From: Streptomyces griseoviridis
GTDB lineage: Bacteria > Actinomycetota > Actinomycetes > Streptomycetales > Streptomycetaceae
Reading direction: 5' to 3'
Assembly (NCBI RefSeq): GCF_005222485.1
Contig: NZ_CP029078.1
Span: forward strand, 3,252,001 to 3,316,000
Length of the DNA: 64,000 nucleotides
Position 1 is the stretch's first letter. Each line of letters begins with the position of its first letter. Both the position numbers and the translations under genes were made by a program. The notes below the pieces were generated by a model. It was not told the DNA's origin. It did no database searches and saw only the letters and a list, made by a program, of their open reading frames with translations. Shown piece by piece: positions 8,351 through 16,932 of the stretch.

Positions 8351-8416
8351 AGCGGCCATCCTCGCCGATGCTTCCCGAACGCCTCGCACGTTTTCTTGGG
8401 CAGTGGCGGGAGGATG

Positions 8417-8530
8417 TCAGCTGGCCTTGGCGGGCGTCTCAGATCGTGCTCGGGTGCTGACGAGGCGGTAGGAGTCGGTGCCGGTCTCGATGATGGTGCC
8501 GTTGAAGTCGTCCGGCCCCGCCTCCCCGCG
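8417..8530 (-). pseudogene. Possible C-terminal remnant of an IstB-like ATPase (IS21-type)
   Basis: The last ~35 codons of a minus-strand frame (PDDFNGTIIETGTDSYRL then VSTRARSE) resemble the tail of IstB/DnaC-like helper ATPases of IS21-family elements. Nothing upstream in this frame looks coding, and no inverted repeats were found. Weak evidence, recorded as a possible insertion-sequence trace beside the decayed gene at 7901-8350. Confidence 0.25.
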
Positions 8531-8567
8531 CACCGGCTCCTGGCGCTCCCGCGTACCGGCCGGAGGG

Positions 8568-9164
8568 CTACTTGTTGCGGCGGCGGTTGAGCCGTTCGAA
8601 AAGACGCTGATCTGCGGCGTCTTCGGCGGTGGCAGCAGGCTGCGGAGGCGCTGGAACACTCGGAGCGGCTCGCAGCTCGGCACCGTAGTGATCTGTCTGC
8701 TTGTGAATCTGGTCCGGCTGGGCCTCGGCCGGCCAAGCGACGAGAAGGTAGTCCTCGACAGCGTCTTCGGGTGCGCCGTCCGGGTCGGTGTCGCGCCCTC
8801 GTGCATGCACACGAAGGCGGTAGGTTCCTGGGCCGTGCTCGGTCAGCGGCGGCAGGTCCGGGGCATCGTCCATGGTGCTGGTGACGCGAAGGGACCCGGT
8901 CGTGATGGCTACGGTGTGGTCGACGACCTCTTCCCAGTCGTCGGCATCCACCTGCGACGGTGGATGCCGACGTGCTTGGACGCTGACGTTGACCCACCCC
9001 ATGCTGATACCGGTGCAGATCGCGACCTGCCCTGGTTGAGAGAAGACCAGTCCGTTTTGCGGGGTGAACCCCATAGGTACGCTCTGATGCGAGTCCGTCA
9101 GTTCGAATGTGTGGTAGTCCACTCGCACCGTGCCGGACGCTGGGGTAGATGCTGGCTTCGTCAT
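8568..9164 (-). CDS. Conserved actinobacterial hypothetical protein, 198 aa
   Basis: ATG start. The protein is beta-rich with conserved-looking blocks NGLVFSQPGQVAICTGISMG, WVNVSVQA, DDWEEVVDHTVAI and GPGTYRLRVHARGRD, and a YLLVAWPAEA-type ending. This is a widespread actinomycete family of unknown function, often near surface or competition loci. The C-terminal ~30 residues are Ala/Pro-rich. It is followed by the secreted nuclease gene upstream on the same strand (22-bp gap), so the two may be one transcript; an immunity-like role is conceivable but unproven. Confidence 0.75.
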   Translation of the reverse strand: MTKPASTPASGTVRVDYHTFELTDSHQSVPMGFTPQNGLVFSQPGQVAICTGISMGWVNVSVQARRHPPSQVDADDWEEVVDHTVAITTGSLRVTSTMDDAPDLPPLTEHGPGTYRLRVHARGRDTDPDGAPEDAVEDYLLVAWPAEAQPDQIHKQTDHYGAELRAAPSVPAPPQPAATAEDAADQRLFERLNRRRNK

Positions 9165-9186
9165 ACGACCATGCTAGTGAGGACCG

Positions 9187-10509
9187 TTAGTCGACGATCC
9201 ACACATAGAACTCATCCTCTTCGAGGACGCGGTTTGCGTTGTAGAAGGGACGCAGATCATCTCGTCCGGCTGCCGTGTTCTCGGTAGCAGGGATCATGCA
9301 GGCGCTCCAGCCGGGCCCGGTACGGCTGGTGAGTGCGCTGATCTGGCACCAGCTGAAGGCGCGACCGAGGTCCTTGTTGCTGGCGGCTCCTTCATGAGTG
9401 GAGGCGAAGGGGTACTCGTCGCAGCTGTACCCCGTGGGCCTCGGATAGCCGCCGTTCGACGCCTGAGGGCAGGCTGTGCGGCGGTTCGTGGTAGCTTCCG
9501 CGCTGTCCGTCTGCCGAGTCAGCGGCTGACCGTCTGGGTACGCGCCGGGCAGCCCCGATTCTTGAGCTTCCTTGATGTGGCGAGCGTAATTGGGGTAAAG
9601 ACCGCTGAGGCTGACGACGTTGGTCGGCACGTAGTCCTTGAAGACGCAGCCGACCTTCGACACGCCCTTTGTGTTGTTGTCGCAGCGGATCGGCGTGGGC
9701 ACCTGAGAACGGTTCAAGCCGGGCTGCTTCGCCCACTGCGTGTTTTTGAACTCCCAGTACATCGACGTCTTGGCCTCGCCCACAGCGCCGGCCGTGGTCG
9801 CCGTAGTCGCGGGAAGCGCATCCCCGTACGGCAGGCTGCTCTGGCTGAGAGCCTGACTGGGGAAGTCGACGTCGCTGGCAGAAAGCGAGCAGGTTCCCTC
9901 GCATGTAGCGTCGCCCTCGACCGTGGTACCAGCGGTCGCTCCCCACTGGGTGACCAGACGGATGGCCAGCTGATGCCCCCACGTACCCAACTCGGGATTG
10001 GTGTAGACGTATTCGTTGGTCTGGTACAGGATCTGACCCGATAGCTCACCGGTCGGCACATTGATGACGTTGACGACCAGGGTAGCGATGGCGCACGCGC
10101 GAGCCCGATTGAAGTACCAGGTGCCGTCCCCTTCGGAACTCGTGTAGCACCATTCGGGCATGTCCACTGGTTCTCGGGCGGCGCGAGCGGAGACCGCGGG
10201 CTCGGAAGCAGCAGGAACTGAGGGTTTGATTGCGGGAGCGGACTCGTTGCACGCTACCGTCTCCTCTCCTGCGGCCCGGAGAGTGTTGAGGTTCGCACGG
10301 ACACTGGTGCACGAGCTCTCCGCTGTTTCCGCCAGTCGGGCCGCAGGCCGCTCCGCCTTCTGCGGCGCCGGATCCGGCAGTTCCCCAGCTCCGACGGAGG
10401 GCTGCTCGAATGTACTGTCGGTCTGAGCATGTGGCGCTGCGGCCACGGCTTGTGCGGGGAGCAGGGCAAGGGTCAGGGCTACCAGAGTCGTTCTGAGGCC
10501 GGGTCTCAA
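9187..10509 (-). CDS. Secreted protein with NucA/NucB-type deoxyribonuclease domain
   Basis: TTG 10509 is preferred: it follows GAAGGGA and begins a typical signal peptide (RPGLRTTLVALTLALLPAQA, cleavage near AVAAAP). The longer frame to 10863 adds non-coding-like residues. 440 aa; a central Cys-containing beta region (WCYTSSEGDGTWYF), then a C-terminal domain with CDEYPFASTHEGA, the hallmark of NucA/NucB extracellular DNases, including Cys pairs and the Asp-Glu motif. It is likely an exported DNase. The neighbour at 8568-9164 may be co-transcribed. Alternatives: a polymorphic-toxin-like effector. Confidence 0.8.
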   Translation of the reverse strand: MRPGLRTTLVALTLALLPAQAVAAAPHAQTDSTFEQPSVGAGELPDPAPQKAERPAARLAETAESSCTSVRANLNTLRAAGEETVACNESAPAIKPSVPAASEPAVSARAAREPVDMPEWCYTSSEGDGTWYFNRARACAIATLVVNVINVPTGELSGQILYQTNEYVYTNPELGTWGHQLAIRLVTQWGATAGTTVEGDATCEGTCSLSASDVDFPSQALSQSSLPYGDALPATTATTAGAVGEAKTSMYWEFKNTQWAKQPGLNRSQVPTPIRCDNNTKGVSKVGCVFKDYVPTNVVSLSGLYPNYARHIKEAQESGLPGAYPDGQPLTRQTDSAEATTNRRTACPQASNGGYPRPTGYSCDEYPFASTHEGAASNKDLGRAFSWCQISALTSRTGPGWSACMIPATENTAAGRDDLRPFYNANRVLEEDEFYVWIVD

Positions 10510-10570
10510 AAGTGTCCCTTCGAGGGGGTAGTGGAGCAGCCGCGAATGGCAGCTGCAGCAAACGCCCGCC

Positions 10571-10599
10571 ACACTAGGCACCAAGATCCAGAAAGTGAA
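10571..10599 (-). promoter_or_regulatory. Possible sigma-70 promoter for the nuclease gene
   Basis: On the minus strand TTCACT, 17 bp, TAGTGT lies about 60 bp upstream of the TTG start. The hexamers are imperfect; recorded as a candidate only. Confidence 0.35.
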
Positions 10600-10723
10600 T
10601 GCAGCATGCACGAGTTGGCTTGTATCCGCATTTGGCCCGGCTGAGCAGTCGCCCTTGACAATGAGGGGCACCCGGGACTCCGCCAGGAGGGTGCCGGTCG
10701 CCGGGCCGTCGGGCCCACGCGGG

Positions 10724-11086
10724 CTACCAGCGGCGTAGGTCCTTGGTGAGTTCACGGTGCCACTCGGTGCGGCGCGGCACGTACTCATCGGGCGCCACAC
10801 CGAGCGCGACGGCCTGGTCGGTGATCCCGTAGGTGACCCGGTAGACCAGGACCTGGGTGGCATGGTCCATCCACTCCTGCGTCTTGTGCGCCGGCGGGAC
10901 GGGACCGAGCACGGTCACGAACCACATGGGCAGCAGGGCGCGGTCGCGGATCGCATCCGCCAGGCAGCCGCGCAGCAGCCAGTTCAGCCTCCGCTCCGTC
11001 TTGTCGCCCTGCTCGATCAGCGCGGGCAGGTCGGCCTGGAGGCGCGGTCGGCTCCCGGGCGGTCGGGCCGGCGAGTCGGCGGTCAC
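10724..11086 (-). pseudogene. Fragment resembling the C-terminus of a TrwC/TraA-type relaxase
   Basis: 120 aa from GTG 11086. The segment LPMWFVTVLGPVPPAHKTQE followed by WMDHATQVLVYRVTYGIT recalls the helical tail of MOB-F relaxase-helicases of actinobacterial plasmids (a Trp-x-x-x-LGPVP motif, then an alanine-rich helix with YRxxY). The relaxase and helicase domains are absent upstream, where a hairpin lies, so this would be a remnant of a second transfer system. A small independent gene is the alternative. Confidence 0.4.
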
Positions 11087-11098
11087 CGGCCCTGAGGG

Positions 11099-11124
11099 GT
11101 GGGGGTGCGCCCGCGCACCCCCAC
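11099..11124. terminator. Perfect 12-bp inverted repeat
   Basis: Arms 11099-11110 and 11113-11124 pair perfectly. It separates the relaxase-like fragment from the regulatory operon ending at 11198 and is a plausible terminator for that operon. Confidence 0.6.
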
Positions 11125-11197
11125 GTCCGCCGGGCGTCTGATCCGTGAAGGAGCGCGGGGAGGCTTGTCTGCGCTGGTAGAGGGCCTTTCGGGAGAG

Positions 11198-12031
11198 CTA
11201 TGTAGGGGTCCGTCCGAGAGGGGAAGGGGCCGCTGCGGGGCTGTCGGTGGCGGGGTTCGCTGAGCAGGTCGGGCTGGGGCAGAGTTCTTGGTGGTCGCAG
11301 ATGCCCCCGCGGGTGCACGGTGCGTGGGAGGCGCTGGCGAGCAGTGTCCGGATCCGGCAGGCGAACTCCGCTCCCGGAAGCGGTAGTTCGATCTCGGGCT
11401 GGCGCAGGTAGCCGGCGGCGACCGCGAGGGGGACGTAGCTCATGAGCTGTGTGACCGCCGCAGGGCGGGGCCGCGCGGTGTGTCTGGTCAGGGAGAGCAC
11501 GGTCCTCAGGATCGCGGTGGCCGAGGCTTCTGCTTCTTGCCTGGTCCAGGTGCAGGTGGGCTGGGTTTTGGTCGGGTGCAGGCGCGCGGGCACGTCGGGC
11601 GGGGGCTCGACGTCATCGGTCTGGTGGTGCCACCAGGCGGCGGCGTCCTGTTCTCCCAGAGCCAGGTGGTGCAGGTAGAGGCAGTAAGCGGCGACGGGCT
11701 GGCCGGCGCCAGCGGCGTACTGCCACCAGTAGCGTGCTCCGTCGTCCGTTTCCGTCAGCTGCAGTACACACGCGAGAACCAGGGCGCTGCGGGGCTCGGG
11801 CACCTGGGCGGTGACGAACTCGGCGGCGCTGGCGGCGGGCATGTGGGTGATGAGGGTCTCGCACAGGACGCGAAGGTTCTCGGCGGCCTCGGCGGACGGG
11901 CTGTCTCTGGCTGCCTTGGTGTCTGCGGGGCTAGCAGGTCGGCGGTGCGAGGACGGCGGAACAATGTCGCGGGGCACCGTACGTTCCCGCACGAGCAGCG
12001 CTCTGGAGAGCATCTCTTCGATGTAGGTCAT
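11198..12031 (-). CDS. Helical hypothetical protein, third gene of a regulatory operon
   Basis: ATG 12031 is preceded by AAAGGAA and overlaps the stop of the regulator gene (ATGA); the longer frame is therefore rejected. 277 aa, Ala-rich, helical, with a TPR/Sel1-like middle section (ALVLACVLQLTETDDGARYW, YCLYLHHLALGEQDAAAWW). Streptomyces often pairs XRE/sigma-like regulators with such helical proteins. The C-terminal 40 residues contain three Cys and a His. It probably modulates the regulator encoded just upstream. Function not established. Confidence 0.7.
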   Translation of the reverse strand: MTYIEEMLSRALLVRERTVPRDIVPPSSHRRPASPADTKAARDSPSAEAAENLRVLCETLITHMPAASAAEFVTAQVPEPRSALVLACVLQLTETDDGARYWWQYAAGAGQPVAAYCLYLHHLALGEQDAAAWWHHQTDDVEPPPDVPARLHPTKTQPTCTWTRQEAEASATAILRTVLSLTRHTARPRPAAVTQLMSYVPLAVAAGYLRQPEIELPLPGAEFACRIRTLLASASHAPCTRGGICDHQELCPSPTCSANPATDSPAAAPSPLGRTPT

Positions 12032-12930
12032 GCAGGGTTCCTTTCGGCCTCGGGGGGAGGAGGGATGACGCTCTCGAGATAGTGGACGGCGTGGCGCTCG
12101 TCGGACCTCACGGTGGCCGGTGGGACGCCGAGCAGGGCGGAGACCCTGTCCACCGAGAATCCGCACTGGTGGCGCAGCACCATGACGTCGAGTTGGTTGT
12201 CGGGCAGCCTGCTCATCGCTTTGAACAGCTCCAGGCTCTCCGCCACCTGGTTCATCAGTTCGCCTGGCTCGGTAAGTCTGTGCAGGACCACGGTGTCGAA
12301 GGCCGCGATCCCGAACTCAGGCCAGCCGTCAAAGTGCGGCGTTCTGGCCATGACCGTGGCGCGCAGCACCCTCCAGGCGAAGCGCCTGGTGTCGGCGCTG
12401 GCCAGTGCGTCCTTCCACCACAGCCAGAGGATGTCGAACGTGTCGGAGACGGCGCTGTCGCGCTGGGGGTCTTCGAGGAAGACCTGCGCGTACAGGGTGT
12501 AGTCGCCTTCGACCAGTTCTCTGAAGGCGCGGTGAGGCAGGGGCGGTTCGTCGTGCGAGGCGGTGGCGGTTCTCCGGATGCAGCGGTTGATCCACTCTCG
12601 GCTCTTGTGTGCCTCGACGGCCGCTTGCCGCCAGAGCCGGTGCAGCGGCCACTGGGGCATGTTCAGCTCGACAGACAGGCTGAGGATAATCTCCCAGCGG
12701 GGATAGAGGCCGGTCCCACGTAGCAGTTCGGAGAGCTTCGACTTCGACAGCCTTATCCGCAGGCTGAGTTCATTGAGGGTCAGCCCACTTCCGAGGTACT
12801 TGGAGCGCACCGGCTCCAGCCAGGCCCGATGGGCACTGCCCGCGCTCTCCACGATCGGGCCGAGCTTGCGGCCGGGCCGCAGGGATGCCGGGACAGGGGG
12901 CGGTGCCGGTGGTTCCGTGGGCATCGTCAC
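12028..12930 (-). CDS. Regulator combining an XRE-like HTH with a sigma-region-4-like C-terminus
   Basis: GTG 12930 follows AGGAGGGG and overlaps the stop of the upstream small membrane protein (GTGA). 300 aa. Residues ~35-90 carry a helix-turn-helix (LTLNELSLRIRLSKSKLSEL). The C-terminal ~60 residues (LDVMVLRHQCGFSVDRVSAL then LGVPPATVRSDERHAVHYLE) look like sigma-70 region 4. No region 2 is visible, so it is unlikely to be a complete sigma factor. It is probably the transcription regulator of this mobile element, coupled to genes on both sides. Confidence 0.75.
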   Translation of the reverse strand: MTMPTEPPAPPPVPASLRPGRKLGPIVESAGSAHRAWLEPVRSKYLGSGLTLNELSLRIRLSKSKLSELLRGTGLYPRWEIILSLSVELNMPQWPLHRLWRQAAVEAHKSREWINRCIRRTATASHDEPPLPHRAFRELVEGDYTLYAQVFLEDPQRDSAVSDTFDILWLWWKDALASADTRRFAWRVLRATVMARTPHFDGWPEFGIAAFDTVVLHRLTEPGELMNQVAESLELFKAMSRLPDNQLDVMVLRHQCGFSVDRVSALLGVPPATVRSDERHAVHYLESVIPPPPEAERNPA

Positions 12931-13148
12931 GAGCCGCACCCCTCCTTGCCCCCGACTACTGCGGCGGGGACTCCGGGAGCCGGCGGCTCCGTCTGGGACC
13001 GGCCAGCGCTGACGATCTGCTGGACGGCGACCGCGAGGGCCGGGGCAAGCGTGGCGACGGCGCTGAGATGGCCCAGCACCGCCATGACGGTGCTCCAGGC
13101 GAACACCGTGGCCGTCGCGGCGATGATCAAAGTCTGTGTACGCGTCAT
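12927..13148 (-). CDS. Small membrane protein, 73 aa
   Basis: ATG start with AAAGGAA at good spacing. Two hydrophobic segments (TLIIAATATVFAWSTVMAVL and LSAVATLAPALAVAVQQIV) predict two membrane passes, with a short Pro/Gly-rich cytoplasmic tail. It is first in the coupled operon with the XRE/sigma-like regulator, an arrangement that could tether or sense at the membrane. No family was recognised. Confidence 0.7.
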   Translation of the reverse strand: MTRTQTLIIAATATVFAWSTVMAVLGHLSAVATLAPALAVAVQQIVSAGRSQTEPPAPGVPAAVVGGKEGCGS

Positions 13149-14044
13149 TCACTATTCCTTTTGGCGTGCGGCCTCGAACGTCTGCACGGCTTATCCGGAT
13201 GGGGCATTTCGGGATCCCCGGCGGACGGGTGCCGATCCGTTCCGCTGGGGAGGTCAACCAGCATGGCGGGCAGCCCAGTTGTCACGCCACGTGATCAAGT
13301 AATCGCGGAACAATTGGATCTGCGGAATGTCGCTCCGGGGCGCGGAAAGGCCGCCGGGGCGCGGACTCGAACGACTTGGTGCGCGTGTGGTGAGAAGTTC
13401 CCGGTTTCCCTTGCAATTGCACTACTGACCCGCGTCAATGGACCTCGGACACCTTTGGTGTCGGCCTTCTATCCGGAAGGGCCCGCTCCCGTGCCGAGCT
13501 TTTTGGGGGCGGCATCGTCGTTCCCGCCCGGCCTTCAGGCCGGGCGGGAACGCAATCGTCCACCGAGACCTCACGCTCCGAGGCTCGCCTGGTCTCCCCG
13601 CGCGGGCTGGCTGACCCGAGCAGGGACAGCCGAGGTCCGTGGAACGGACAGCCGCCGCTCTTCGCACAGTCGCCCTCTGGCGCCGTCCCGGCTTGGAAAT
13701 CGGTCCCGCGGGTCGTGCGGTACTGTCGCGCTGCGCGTCGCGGGGACGTGTTGCGCGAGGCAGGTCCTGAGAGGCGGAAGCCCGACGTGACCGAGTGAGC
13801 CTCGGTGGTGCGCGAGCGTCCTCTTCCTTCGCTGTGGTGTTGCGCGGGCGAAATGGTGTGCGAACGCGGCGGCCCGGGGCGGCTGCAGGTGCGCGGCGGC
13901 TGGGCGAGGCCGCAGGAGCAACCTGATTGAGACAAATTCCTTCCTCCCTTGCATAGGCGGCTCCAGAGCGGCGATCCTCCTGGTGACATGCGGATGCAAT
14001 TGCATTCGCAGAGCTCAGGGTTCAGGGACGTCGGGGGTTCACAG
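13149..14044. other. About 900 bp without a convincing gene
   Basis: The frames here have poor protein character. The stretch presumably holds promoters for the minus-strand regulatory operon and the DUF397 gene, and it contains the 15-bp hairpin at 13519-13552. GC content drops and codon periodicity is weak between 13260 and 13480. Confidence 0.5.
13519..13552. repeat. Perfect 15-bp inverted repeat with TTCA loop
   Basis: Arms 13519-13533 and 13538-13552. The CCCGGCC-TTCA-GGCCGGG form is reminiscent of hairpins at ends of IS200/IS605-type elements, but no transposase or TnpB frame was found; a terminator is the simpler reading. Confidence 0.6.
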
Positions 14045-14278
14045 ATGGAGACTCTGGCATATGCCCAGGTCGAGTTCATTCCTGCTAGGCGAGTAGAATT
14101 TCAGGATTGGCGGAAGAGTTCCCACAGCAATCCCGACGGGGCGTGCGTCGAGGTCGCGCGGCCGTGCCGGGACCAGGTTCTCTTCCGTGACTCCAAGGTG
14201 CCCCAGGGCGGTGTGGTGTGTGTCTCGCCGGATGCTGCCGCAGCCTTGGTGACGGCCCTGGTGAAGGGAGGCTGTTGA
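14045..14278 (+). CDS. DUF397 family small protein
   Basis: 77 aa from ATG 14045; the frame is open further upstream but lacks protein character. It shows the DUF397 pattern WRKSSHSNPDGACVEVA, then VLFRDSKVPQGGVVCVSPDA and a final helix. In Streptomyces DUF397 proteins work with XRE-DUF5753 regulators such as those near whiJ; one lies at 15374-16204 on the opposite strand. It is followed after 236 bp by the DUF574 methyltransferase. It probably acts as a regulator partner or antitoxin-like factor. Confidence 0.85.
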   Translation: METLAYAQVEFIPARRVEFQDWRKSSHSNPDGACVEVARPCRDQVLFRDSKVPQGGVVCVSPDAAAALVTALVKGGC

Positions 14279-14514
14279 GAGGGGCGCACCGAAGGGATCC
14301 GGTACGAGTTGCTCCTGCAATCTCCGGAATGAGTGTGCGGAGTGATGGACCGGCCCGAGGTCCGGTCGGCGCGATTGCCCGGCCGCTGCGGCCGGACACG
14401 GGTGAACGGACAGTCCGTATTTCCGTACTGGACAGCACGACGTGCCTGCGCGTAGTGATGAGGTCAATGCGGCGCATGCGCGCGCGGTGTGCGGACCACG
14501 ATGAAGGGGAGAAC

Positions 14515-15348
14515 GTGGGGAATCAGCCTGCGTCCGGGCCGGCCAGCGGTTCAGAGGCGGACTTAGGGCAGGACAGACCGCACAGCGCCCGCATGTACGA
14601 CTACTACCTCGGCGGGAAGACGAACTACGCGGTGGACCGTGAGGCGGCGCAGGCCGTCATCCAGGTCTTCCCCGCCATCGAAGTGGGGGCCCGCGCCAAC
14701 CGCGCCTACATGCACCGGGCCGCGCGCTACCTGGCCCGCCAGGGGATCACCCAGTTTATCGACGTGGGCACCGGTATCCCCACCGCGCCCAACCTCCACC
14801 AGGTCGTCCAGGAAGTCACACCGCAGGCCGCGGTCATTTACACGGACAACGATCCGATCGTCCGCGTCTACGCCGACGAACTCATGGACGGAACGCCCGA
14901 GGGCCGGACCTGCTACATCGAGGCCGACGCGACACGGCCCGACAGCATGCTGACGGCGATCGAGGCGACCGGCGCCGTCGACTTCAGCAGGCCGGTGGCG
15001 CTGAGCCTGCATGCGCTGCTGCACTTCGTCCCCGACGGCCAAGATCCGTACGGGATCGTCAGCGGGCTGCTGGAGCCACTGGCCCCGGGCTCCTTTCTGA
15101 GCCTGACGCACAGCACCGGCGACTACGAGCCGGAAGCATGGCAAGCCATCACCGCCACATACAGGCAGCGCAGAACCTTCACCCAGGTGCGCTCCTACAC
15201 AGATGTGCTGCGCTTCTTCGGGCAACTGGAACTGGTTGACCCCGGGCTGGTGGCCGCGCACCGCTGGCGCCCCGAACCGGGTTGGGAGAGCGGGCCGGTG
15301 ACGGACGGCCAGGTCTCCCTCTACGCCGGAGTCGGCCGCAAGCCGTAG
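14515..15348 (+). CDS. SAM-dependent methyltransferase, DUF574 family
   Basis: GTG 14515 follows AAGGGGA; earlier in-frame starts give non-coding-like sequence. 277 aa, full length for the family. Residues ~20-40 have the family motif SARMYDYYLGGKTNYAVDRE. The SAM site is QFIDVGTGIPTAPNLHQV with the acidic YTDNDPIV loop, and VALSLHALLHFVPD lies at the end of strand 4. Substrate unknown; DUF574 enzymes are plentiful in Streptomyces next to XRE/DUF397 pairs. It is convergent with the XRE gene (25-bp gap). Confidence 0.9.
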   Translation: MGNQPASGPASGSEADLGQDRPHSARMYDYYLGGKTNYAVDREAAQAVIQVFPAIEVGARANRAYMHRAARYLARQGITQFIDVGTGIPTAPNLHQVVQEVTPQAAVIYTDNDPIVRVYADELMDGTPEGRTCYIEADATRPDSMLTAIEATGAVDFSRPVALSLHALLHFVPDGQDPYGIVSGLLEPLAPGSFLSLTHSTGDYEPEAWQAITATYRQRRTFTQVRSYTDVLRFFGQLELVDPGLVAAHRWRPEPGWESGPVTDGQVSLYAGVGRKP

Positions 15349-15373
15349 GGAGCGAGGAGAGCTGCGGCCAGGG

Positions 15374-16204
15374 TCAGCGGTAGTAGCCCGAGCTCAGCAG
15401 GTCCTTGAGGCGGCGCACCGAACCCTGGGGGGACAGAGACGCTCCCCGCAGGCGGTCGAACGCCTTCTTGCGCTTGTCGACCTGTTCCTCGTCCTGGAAG
15501 ATCATCCCGCCGTCGAAGACCTCCGCGTACGCGATATCAGGGAGGATCCGGGCGGCGAACTCCCATATGGTGCTGGAGTTGAGATGGACGGGCAGGTTGT
15601 AGCGGTCCTGCTCCGCGATCCGGATCAGGTAGCGCGGGCTGCCTGCCAGATCGATCAGATGCTCCAGTTGCTGGTACATGATCCGCGGGTTCCCGTACCG
15701 GCGCCTGAGAGAGGCCTCGTCGAGGACGCAGATGAGTTTCTTGTCCTCCGCCGCCGACCGGAAGCGCAGCTGGCGCTCCATCCTCAGGCCGACCAGCGCC
15801 TCGCGCTGGTGTGTCTCGGCGCTGCTGTCCGCGATCAACGCACGCGCGTAGGCTTCCGTCTGCAGCAGGCCCGGCACCTGCAGTGGTTCGTACACCTTGA
15901 TCCTCTGGGCCATGTCCTCGAAGCTCACAACCGCCTGGAGGTGCTTCTGGGCCACTCCCGACCACGGCTGCCACCACGGCTGTTCATTGGCCACCTGCGC
16001 CAGTTCTCGCAGCTGGTCCCGCTCCAGTGGGTCGGTGACCTGGTAGATGGCGAAGAACCGTGCGAGGTCGTGCTCCTTGAACTGGTGCTGCCCGGTCTCG
16101 ATACGGCTCACCTTGGAGACGGAGGCCCCCAGAAGGCGCGCGACCTCCTCCTGCTTGAGGCCGATTTTCATACGGCGGGCGCACAGGGCACTCCCCAGCA
16201 CCAT
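15374..16204 (-). CDS. XRE-family regulator with DUF5753 domain
   Basis: 276 aa from ATG 16204. HTH at residues ~13-65 (GLKQEEVARLLGASVSKVSR), then the DUF5753 effector domain with YEPLQVPGLLQTEAYARALI, VVLDEASLRR-like and RIAEQDRYNL segments; length is normal. No SD lies before ATG 16204. The same frame continues upstream as DEIVPSAPR to a TAG at 16232, beyond which a well-signalled 24-codon ORF begins in the same frame, so the N-terminus may be disrupted or expression coupled. Likely works with the DUF397 protein at 14045. Confidence 0.85.
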   Translation of the reverse strand: MVLGSALCARRMKIGLKQEEVARLLGASVSKVSRIETGQHQFKEHDLARFFAIYQVTDPLERDQLRELAQVANEQPWWQPWSGVAQKHLQAVVSFEDMAQRIKVYEPLQVPGLLQTEAYARALIADSSAETHQREALVGLRMERQLRFRSAAEDKKLICVLDEASLRRRYGNPRIMYQQLEHLIDLAGSPRYLIRIAEQDRYNLPVHLNSSTIWEFAARILPDIAYAEVFDGGMIFQDEEQVDKRKKAFDRLRGASLSPQGSVRRLKDLLSSGYYR

Positions 16205-16231
16205 TCGAGGCGCGGACGGGACGATCTCGTC

Positions 16232-16306
16232 CTAGATATACCGCACGCGGCGGCTCGACTTCGGCAGGTTGCCGGAACCCGCCGCGGCCGCCGACTCCTG
16301 ACCCAT
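16232..16306 (-). CDS. 24-aa ORF in frame with the XRE gene, ended by TAG
   Basis: ATG 16306 has a perfect AAGGAGG. It encodes MGQESAAAAGSGNLPKSSRR and four more residues before TAG 16232. The TAG is directly followed in frame by the XRE gene. It is either a leader peptide coupled to the regulator or the true N-terminus cut by an amber mutation. Confidence 0.45.
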   Translation of the reverse strand: MGQESAAAAGSGNLPKSSRRVRYI

Positions 16307-16932
16307 GATCCCTCCTTGCGCATGGTGAGGATGACGGCGCTCATCGTGCACGACGGGTCCGGCAGGCAAGACTGAATCGGAAACATCTTCCCCTCCAGAC
16401 CATGCAATCGGCTGAAAATCGATCGTCATAGATGAAAAATCAGTCTCTCCTTCGCGTTCGAGACACCGGACGCTCCTGCCGGATCGCCCTCCGCCCTTCG
16501 AGCGAAGCCCGGTGAGACCGCAGCACCGCGGTCTGGCCGGTCCGGTCTTGCCAGCGGCCTGCCGGAACGGGAGTCGAACGACAAGTGCCCGGTTGCCTTC
16601 GGACTGCGTCGGTATCCGAGGAAACGAACTCACGGATACCGAGGCGGGAGCTGGATCGGGCTACCGGGTACATGGGCGGGATACAACCCACGCGGGAGCG
16701 CCGTTGACGAAGCCCCACGCACGCTCACCGAAGACGCAGAGAGAGCCGCACCGCCGGATCCTCGCGCGCGGTGGTGCAGTTGCCGCCGTTACCTGGCTGG
16801 CTTCGCCGGATGCGGATGCTGTGGGTGTGTGACGGGTGCGGGTGGCGGACAGCTTTCCTGTCCGGGGCCTCTTGTCCGGTTCCTGGGACGGGAGCACCCC
16901 GTGCGAACGTGGATGGGGACCGGAGGGCTGTT
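16307..16932. other. About 625 bp intergenic region between divergent genes
   Basis: No convincing gene. It separates the minus-strand XRE unit from the plus-strand QueA-like gene and should contain both promoters. A GGAGG precedes a short minus-strand ATG frame near 16399, but its translation looks non-coding. Confidence 0.5.

Noticed and set aside
13365..13430. tRNA-like string (GGACTCGAAC and flanks); a similar one near 16565-16600
   Set aside because: The T-arm-like sequence is not accompanied by an acceptor or anticodon arm; no tRNA fold could be drawn and no attachment repeat was found.
14563..15261. 232-codon minus-strand frame opposite the DUF574 methyltransferase
   Set aside because: Antisense shadow; the plus-strand frame has clear SAM motifs.
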